Assembly (NCBI GenBank): GCA_032690845.1
Contig: CM064434.1
Span: forward strand, 8,992,108-9,056,107
DNA from: Eleusine coracana subsp. coracana
Taxonomy: Eukaryota; Streptophyta; Magnoliopsida; Poales; Poaceae
Length of the DNA: 64,000 nucleotides
Direction of reading: 5' to 3'
The notes under the pieces: model-generated
Told to the model about the DNA's origin: nothing
Database searches by the model: none
Seen by the model: the letters and a program-made list of their open reading frames with translations, nothing else
Translations under genes and position numbers: made by a program
Part shown: piece after piece, positions 57,331 through 64,000 of the stretch
How the letters are laid out: each line of letters begins with the position of its first letter
Position numbering within the stretch: position 1 is the first letter of the stretch

Positions 57331-57639
57331 GATCCATCCGAGCGTTGGCCTCCCCGCACCCACCCAAGAGCCCTCCCTCCCGACGGCGGTGTGGATCCCG
57401 GCGGAGAGAGAGGCGTTGAGGCAGCCTCTTCTCCCTCCTCCGTGGCAGCTCCCTCTCCTATCGACGGCAGCACCCTCCCCTCTCTCCCTCCCGGCGGCGC
57501 GGATCCCTCTTCTCCCTCGCTGGCGGCGGCGCCCTCTTCTCCCACGGAGGTGGCTGCAGCTTCGGGCGTCACGGCGGTCAAGGCAACCGTGCGAGCGGAA
57601 ACGCTTCTCGGAGGCGACCTGCTGCAGCTGCACGCCTCG

Positions 57640-57973
57640 GCTATCCTCTTCGTGGCTCCCTCCGCGAGGCTTCCTTCAACCGCAGTCTTCTCTGCGTCGG
57701 TACGTCGCCTCCTCTGCTCTTCGCATCTGCTGATTCACTCAAACCCCCCTTCGCTGACTTTCTCAAACACCGGCAGCCGCGGAGGTGGGCGAGGACTCCA
57801 TCCGGGCCTGCGCGTCGACCACCTCGACATCTCCGACCTGCCGCTCTTCAACACCGACTTCGAGACCGGCGGCGTCAATGGCTTCCTGCCCATTGTCGAG
57901 GCCTTCCGCAGCAACGTCTGACAGGCACACTGCATCCTCTTCGCCGCGCCCGAGTATAACTACTCAATCGCCA
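57640..57973 (+). pseudogene. Captured fragment of an NADPH:quinone oxidoreductase (NQR-like)
   Basis: Two exons. Exon 1 (about 57640-57699) encodes 'GSLREASFNRSLLCVG'-like sequence, the flavin phosphate loop of NADPH-dependent FMN reductases, and ends at a GTACGT donor. After a 77-bp intron with a CGGCAG acceptor, exon 2 (57777-57973) continues in matching phase: AAEVGEDSI, then in another frame 'GLRVDHLDISDLPLFNTDFE' and 'FLPIVEAFR', and ends '..APEYNYSIA' at a GTACGT donor. A one-base deletion near 57799 and a TGA at 57919 break it. The remaining exons are absent. In plants this soluble enzyme reduces quinones by two electrons. Confidence 0.78.
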
Positions 57974-58824
57974 GTACGTCACGCCTCCCCCTCCATTTTC
58001 CTCTCCCACATGTCAAATAAAATATCCGTCAATTCACAACCAATCAACAGTGGTAGAATTTTTGCTCGGGAGTTTATTCGGGCTTGCAACGTCCAAATCT
58101 AACAACCTAATACTGCAATTCTGCACGCAATGTTATAGTCCACATTAGCATCAGTTCAGTTAAGGATTTAGATTTTGTTCCCTTGTGTCGGCAACAAAGC
58201 AACTTGATGGGTTCCTAAAATTTTCAGCTGAAATACAGGTTATGATGCAATACTGAGGTGAATTGTAGGACCCCCAATATATAGCTGAAATACAGGTTTT
58301 TCCATGGTGTTGTGGTGGTGGCTTTTCCTTTATTTTTTTTCTTGAGTATCTGAAGTCCAGTTACATAGTGCTCTAGATGCTTATTATTCCTGATATCTAA
58401 TGCAATGTAACTCTGGCACATTATCACGCTATTATTTTTTCCCAGAACTCATCACTAACATTCTATTTTCGTAGATAGTAGAGATGATTTATCACTTTCC
58501 AAAATCAGTGTCAGTGTCATATCTGCTGCTACTGTATTTAGAATTGTGACAAGTGTTTAAGCTCTGCGTAAGAGCCCTCCATATATACTGCATTCCAAAT
58601 CAAAACATCAACTCTGAAGGTTTACCTGAACTATTACCAGATACTACTAAATGACATTATGATTATTTCTTGAAAGTTCAGAAGGTTTACCTGAGCTAGC
58701 ATATTGCCATGATTACACACTGAACCCAGATTCCTATATGTGGATTCAATTATCTAGTTTAGGCTAGATGATTTAAGTACCTCCATTTCTGATAGAAATT
58801 CTCTCTTGTATGTTCCCAATGCAG
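57974..58824 (+). other. Intron-like spacer of the chimeric region
   Basis: T-rich sequence with no domain, joining the NQR-like and CDK-like pieces; part is probably captured intron. Confidence 0.4.
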
Positions 58825-58894
58825 CTGAAATGGTCAGAAGGCAGCCTCTATTTCCAGGTGACTCAGAATTGCAACAGTTGCTTCACATTTTCCG
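58825..58894 (+). pseudogene. Captured exon of a B-type cyclin-dependent kinase
   Basis: Bounded by an acceptor (ttcccaatgcag) and a donor (GTAATT). The 70-bp exon encodes 'AEMVRRQPLFPGDSELQQLL' and 'HIF', the stretch after the kinase catalytic loop that is diagnostic of plant CDKB. The exon itself has no lesion, but no other CDKB exon is present, so it is a captured fragment. Confidence 0.8.
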
Positions 58895-59579
58895 GTAATT
58901 TGTTTGCTCCCGCTTATCTTATTGTTTGCTATCTCTCTGTTAGACACTACTCCAGTGAATAAATTTGTGTTGGCTGTTTTAAGTATTGACTAGTATTGGG
59001 CGCATGTAATGCCCTTGTAATGTGTAATGTATATAATGTGAAAACCTTATGATGCATTTCAATTGATTAAGACAATGTGTTTAAGTAGGGCCTTGTTGCA
59101 AAATTCACTAGAACACACGATCTGTGTGCAAAACAGTGCCAATGGAAGTGTTGTGTCATGCATGAGTGTATGTGCAAGACTGCATGGTGCACGCCTCAGA
59201 TTAATTTAGCTGTTTGCAGACAGTGTTAAACTATTAAATTACTATCTTGTGATTGTATCCTGTTGTTACCTGGTTAGATTTAGAGAACAATTCACCCCTC
59301 TGCTTTTATCTTTCAATTATGGTAAATCAGTTCAAACAGGTTTTAAGCGTTCTTTAGATAAATGAACATAACTGTTATATGCATGTATTAATAACTGTAC
59401 ATTTACAGAAATGTTTTCAGAGCTTTGTTGGAAATCTAACCTATAGTTATGATTCTACAGCTACCTAGTGTATTTATCTGTTAACTAGACATTATAATTT
59501 CAAGGCATAATAATTCAAATAAACAGTTATACCGTGTATTGAACAAGCTGCTTGTATTAACTATATTCTCTTCATTTTT

Positions 59580-59755
59580 TAGCTTGGATGTGAACATGGC
59601 ATCCCTGGCATCTTTGCCGGTCTCAAGTTCTTATAATAATCTGGTGATGGTTTTTATATGTCCTCTGCTATGTTTCTGCAGGGCATCAGTTCAGGCGATG
59701 GGTGCATCGGTCCTCTACTCCAGCTTGTCAGAGCGAGAAGGTTGAGCTCTGAAGA
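59580..59755 (+). other. Possible further captured exon(s)
   Basis: A good acceptor-like 'tatgtttctgcag' at about 59670-59682 precedes an open stretch to 59755. I cannot assign it to a protein family. Confidence 0.25.
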
Positions 59756-60139
59756 TTAGCAGTGCCACCACCAGCTTGAACGCAAGAAAGTCAACAGCTT
59801 TGCGCGTCTCTCTGCTTCAAATACAACGAAAGGCAATTGTTTTCTTTTCTCTTAGGCCAGCAGCTTAATCTTTTGCTACATCAGTGAAGACATGGTTTTT
59901 CAATGAGGTAGCGCATGAGCTTAGGTGTAAAGCACCTGCCTTTTCTTCTGTTTCTTCAGTGCAGTAGCAGACATAGCAGCTAGTAATTTACTGAATAGTG
60001 TCTGACTTGTCCTTCTGTGTACTAGCATTTGTTGCTTGCTTGTTTGATTGAACAGCTCATTGTAAGCCTGCTAGGGCAGGGAACACACTTTATTCTACAT
60101 TCTGACGAATTTTTCATTGCAAACATGCTAGGACAATCA
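59756..60139. other. Unassigned sequence left of LINE copy 2
   Basis: Nothing recognised; it may be the remainder of the chimeric element. Confidence 0.35.
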
Positions 60140-63100
60140 ATAACAACAACAAAGCCTTTTTATCCCAAGCAAGTTGGGGTAGGCTAGAGATGAAATCCGA
60201 GGGAACCCAAAAAAGAAGAGACAAAGAAACAAAAGCCAAAAGAAAGAGAAGAGAAAAAAAAGAAAGAAAAAAGAGAGAGAAAAAAAAGGGCAAAAACAAA
60301 AGGAACAAAAGCCAAAAACGAGTAAGCAAGAAGGAAGGAAAAAAGATCACGGTTTCGGCACGTCTATTGCTAGTCTCCAAGCGCTTCTATCCATAGCTAG
60401 CTCCTTAGGGATATCTCACGTCTTCAGGTCTCTCTTAACCGACTCGTCCCAAGTCAAGTTAGGTCGGTCTCTACCTCTCTTAACATTAGCATCTCTCTTT
60501 AGAACCCCATTACGTACTGGCGCCTCCGGAGGTCTTCGTTGGACATGTCCGAACCATCTCAACCGATGTTGAACCAATTTCTTCTCGATAGGTGCCACTC
60601 CTATCCTGTCCCGGATATCTTCATTCCGTATTCGGTTTCTTCTTGTATGCCTGCAAAACTAACGCAACATACACATCTCTGCTACACTTAGTTGTTGAAC
60701 ATGTCGTCTTTTCGTAGGTCAGCACTCAGCACCGTATAACATTGCCGGACGAATTGCCGTCCGATAGAATTTACCTTTTAGCTTTTGTGGCACCCTCTTG
60801 TCACATAAGATGCCGGATGCTTGACGCCATTTCAACCAGCCGGCTGAAATTCTATGCCTAACATCTTCATCGATGTCACCGTCCTTTTGCAACATCGATC
60901 CTAAATAACGAAATGTATCCTTCTTGACCACCAATTGTCCATCAAGGCTAACGTCTCCATCCTCATGTCTAGTCACGCTAAACTCACACATCATATACTC
61001 GGTCTTGGTCCTACTAAGTCTGAAACCCTTGCACTCTAATGTGTGTCTCCATAGCTCCAACTTACTATTAACCCCATCCCTATTCTCGTCAACTAACACC
61101 ACATTATCAGCAAAGAGCATACACCAAGGGACATCACATTGTATTTCTCGTGTGACCTCGTCCATCACTAAAGCAAATAAATAAGGGCTCAATGCTGATC
61201 CTTAGTGTAGTCCTATTTTAATCGGAAAGTTATTGGTGTCGCCATCACATGTCCGAACACACGTCCTCGCGTCCTTGTACATATCCTTGATGAGAGTAAT
61301 GTACTTAGTTGGGAGTTTGTGCTTCTCCAAGACCCACCACATGACACTTCTTGGCACTTTGTCATATGCCTTCTCGAGGTCAATAAAGACCATGTGTAAG
61401 TCCTTCTTTTGCTCACGATATCTCTCCATCAATTGTCGCATTAAGAAAATCGCCTCCATGGTCGATCTTCCAAGCATAAACCCAAACTGGTTTTGCGTCA
61501 CACTTATCACTCTTCTTAGGCGATGCTCGATGACTCTCTCCCAGAGCTTCATCGTATGGCTCATTAACTTAATCCCACGATAGTTAGTACAACTTTGAAC
61601 ATCTCCCTTGTTCTTGAAGATCGGTACTACTATACTCCTCCATTCTTCCGGTATCTTGTTTGACTGAAAGATGAGGTTAAAAAGCTTAGTTAACCATACT
61701 ATGGCTCTGGCACCTAAGCATCTCCATACTTCGATGGGGATACCATCAGGGCCCATCGCTTTACCACTCTTCATCCTCTTCAAAGCTTCCTCTATCTCTG
61801 TCTCCTGAATTCTCCTCACAAAGCGTCTGTTGTTATCATCAAATGAGTCATCCAACTCAAGTATAGGACCTTCCTCCTCTCCGTTAAACAACTTATCAAA
61901 GTACTCTCGCCATCTGTCCTTGATCTCCTTATTTCTCACCAGGAGTTGGTCTACCCCATCCTTGATACATTTGATTTGGTTGATGTCCCTCGTCTTCTGC
62001 TCACGGATCCTAGCCATCCGATAGATGTCCTTCTCCCCTTCCTTCGTGCCTAGTCACTGATAATGGTTATCATATGCCTGACCCTTTGCTATACTCACTG
62101 CTCGCTTTGCAGCCCTCTTGGCTATTTTATAGCCTTCTATGTTGGTTGCACTCTTGTCAAGTTGTAGGCGCTTAAAACATTCCTTCTCCTTGATAGCCCT
62201 TTGCACCTCATCATTCCACCACCAGGTGTCTTTTGCTTCTTGTTTGCCTCCTCTACTCACGCCAAACACTTCTGAAGCTACCTTCCGAACACATGTTGCC
62301 ATTTTTAGCCACATGTCATCTGGTCCTTCTCCTTCCTCCCAGGGTCCCTCTCCTAGCATCCTCTCCTTAAAAGTTTGCGCCAGCTCCCCTCTAAACTTCC
62401 ACCACTTCGTTCTCGCGGTCTTGGTACATTTGTCCCTGTATACACGTACCTGAAAACGAAAATCCGCCACCACAAGCTTATGTTGAGTGACGACACACTC
62501 CCCAGGTATCACCCTACAGTCCAAGCAAGCACGCATGTCCTCCCTCCTGGTAAGGATAAAGTCGATTTGGCTCGAGTGTTGTGCACTTCTAAAGGTCACT
62601 AGATGGGATTCCCTCTTCCTAAATAGGGTATTCGCTACCAACAAGTCATAAGCTAGCGCCCAATTAACTATATCCTCCCCCTCCTGATTCCTACTACCAT
62701 ACCCGAACCCCCCATGGACCCGCTCGAACCCTACATTAGACGTCCCCACATGGCCGTTAAGGTCTCCTCCTATGAAAAGTTTCTCATTGATAGGTGTGGC
62801 ACTAACCATGCTATCTAGTTTTTTTCCAAAACTGACTCTTGATGCTCTCACTAAGACCTACCTGAGGGGCATATGCACTAATCACATTTAAAGCCAAATC
62901 TCCAACTATCAGTCGAACAAGGATAATCCGGTCCCCGTGCCTCCTAACATCTACGACTCCATCCTTAAGACTCCTGTCGATCAAGATGCCTACACCATTT
63001 CTACCCGATGTTGTACCCGTGTACCAAAGCTTGTAGCCAGTATTCTCCACCTCCTTCGTCTTCTGGCCCTTTAATAGTCGCTTGAACGCATAGGATATTT

Positions 63101-63291
63101 ACACGCCTCCTAGTTGCCACATCGACTAGCTCTCGTAACTTGCCTGTTAGGGACCCTATGTTCCAACTCCCTAGATGAATCCTAGTTGCTAGGACAATAT
63201 GAAAGTAAAAATGGCAGTTGCTTTCATGGGCTACTCTAGGCTTGTTAGCTTGCACTTGTTTGCATTTATCATGACAATGTCAAATTTGTTG
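60140..63291 (-). mobile_element. RTE-type LINE, copy 2 (about full length)
   Basis: Minus strand, from a 5' end shared with copy 1 ('caacaaatttgacattg', 63291) to a 3' tail ending 'aaaggctttgttgttgttat' (60140-60160), the simple-repeat tail of plant RTE elements. Endonuclease pieces are at 63255-62054 and the RT at 62017-60719 (GPDGIPIEVWRCLG, LEKAYDKVPR, 'MLFADNVVLVDE'). The C-terminal part at 60598-60416 includes 'HRLRWFGHVQRRPPEAPV' and 'RGRDRPNLTWDESVKRDLK'. It is broken by frameshifts (near 62830 and 63090) and stops (62054, 61202-61204, 60719). The active-site FADD reads FADN here. A purine-rich 3' UTR (60190-60340) gives a spurious Lys-rich frame on the other strand. Confidence 0.92.
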
Positions 63292-64000
63292 TCATTTTTA
63301 GCCACATGTCATCTGGTCCTTCTCCTTCCTCCCAGAGTCCCTCTCCTAGAATCCTCTCCTTAAAAGTTTGCGTCAGCTCGCCTCTAAACTTCCACCACTT
63401 CGTTCTCGCGGTCTTGGTACATTTGTCCCTGTATACACGTACCCGAAAACGAAAATCCGCAACCACAAGCTTATGTTGAGTGACGACACACTCCCCAGGT
63501 ATCACCCTACAGTCCAAGCAAGCACGCATGTCCTCCCTCCTGGCAAGGATAAAGTCGATTTGGCTCAAGTGTTGTGCACTTCTAAAGATCACTAGATGGG
63601 ATTCCCTCTTCCTAAATAGGGTATTCGCTACCAACAAGTCATAAGCTAGCGCCCAATTAAGTATATCCTCCCCCTCCTGATTCCTACTACCATACCCGAA
63701 CACCCCATGGACCCGCTTGAACCCTACATTAGACGTCCCCACATGGCCGTTAAGGTCTCCTCCTATGAAAAGCTTCTCACTGATAGGTATGACACTAACC
63801 ATGCTATCTAGATCTTCCCAAAACTGAATCTTGATGCTCTCACTAAGACCTACCTGAGGGGCATATGCACTAATCACATTTAAAGCCAAATCTCCAACTA
63901 TCAGCCGAACAAGGATAATCCGGTCCCCGTGCCTCCTAACATCTATGACTCCATCCTTAAGGCTCCTGTCGATCAAGATGCCTACACCATTTCTACCCGA
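63292..64000 (-). mobile_element. RTE-type LINE, copy 3 (partial, runs off the window)
   Basis: Begins at 'gtcatttttagccacatgtc', which corresponds to the middle of copies 1 and 2 (about 52004 and 62297), and runs through the endonuclease region: 'SQIDFILARREDMRACLDC', 'LFIGGDLNGHVGTSN' and 'NVISAYAPQVGLSES'. The 235-codon frame 63976-63269 is open. Its 3' part (RT) is missing and copy 2 follows directly head to tail. Confidence 0.9.

Noticed and set aside
60190..60396. Lys/Arg-rich 68-codon frame
   Set aside because: It is the complement of the pyrimidine-rich 3' UTR of an RTE LINE.

Overview
This is a gene-poor, transposon-dense stretch of a grass nuclear genome, most likely a panicoid (sorghum/maize/Setaria relatives). 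The reasons are CACTA termini with TTTGCCGAGTG-type subterminal repeats, RTE-type LINEs, Tourist-like MITEs with TAA/TTA target duplications, Ty1-copia elements primed by initiator tRNA-Met, and a degraded F-box/FBD gene family. The species is inferred, not shown. No rRNA gene, CRISPR array or bacterial-type operon is visible.

Layout. 0.4-11.7 kb: a ~9.75 kb Ty1-copia element (LTRs 1395-3169 and 9381-11147) inserted into an older, diverged LTR of its own family. 11.7-15.7 kb: minus-strand Athila-like Ty3-gypsy derivative with gag only. 16.4-18.5 kb: repeat fragments and a plus-strand copia RNase H remnant. 19.3-20.1 kb: non-autonomous hAT-like element. 21.66-26.79 kb: a second copia element with 371-bp LTRs and a perfect AATAA duplication. 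27 kb: a defensin-like secreted cysteine-rich peptide gene. 28-32.7 kb: two MITEs, a 1.09 kb non-autonomous CACTA containing a tRNA-like head, and a 591-bp TRIM. 32.7-37.8 kb: F-box/FBD pseudogene, truncated Mutator-like transposase, and the 5' half of a second F-box copy. 39.6-44.8 kb: minus-strand CACTA with a decayed TNP2-type transposase. 44.9-45.5 kb: LINE 3' end. 46.5 kb: a second defensin-like gene. 47.7-50.5 kb: repeat unit and minus-strand copia pol remnant. 50.6-53.0 kb: RTE LINE. 53.2-56.5 kb: hairpin array, truncated TRIM, and the 3' half of the split F-box copy. 56.46-59.9 kb: a chimera of captured gene fragments (NADPH:quinone reductase-like, CDKB-like) with an L1-type LINE insertion. 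60.1-64.0 kb: two more RTE LINE copies, head to tail.

The only intact protein-coding genes I can support are the two defensin-like genes. They are paralogous, in the same orientation, about 19.6 kb apart, and share a promoter built from a duplicated ~190 bp unit. Everything else recognised is a transposon, a transposon remnant or a gene fragment. The items most worth a second look are the duplicated promoter of the defensin-like pair, the F-box copy split at one site into two displaced halves, and the chimeric captured-gene region beside that break.
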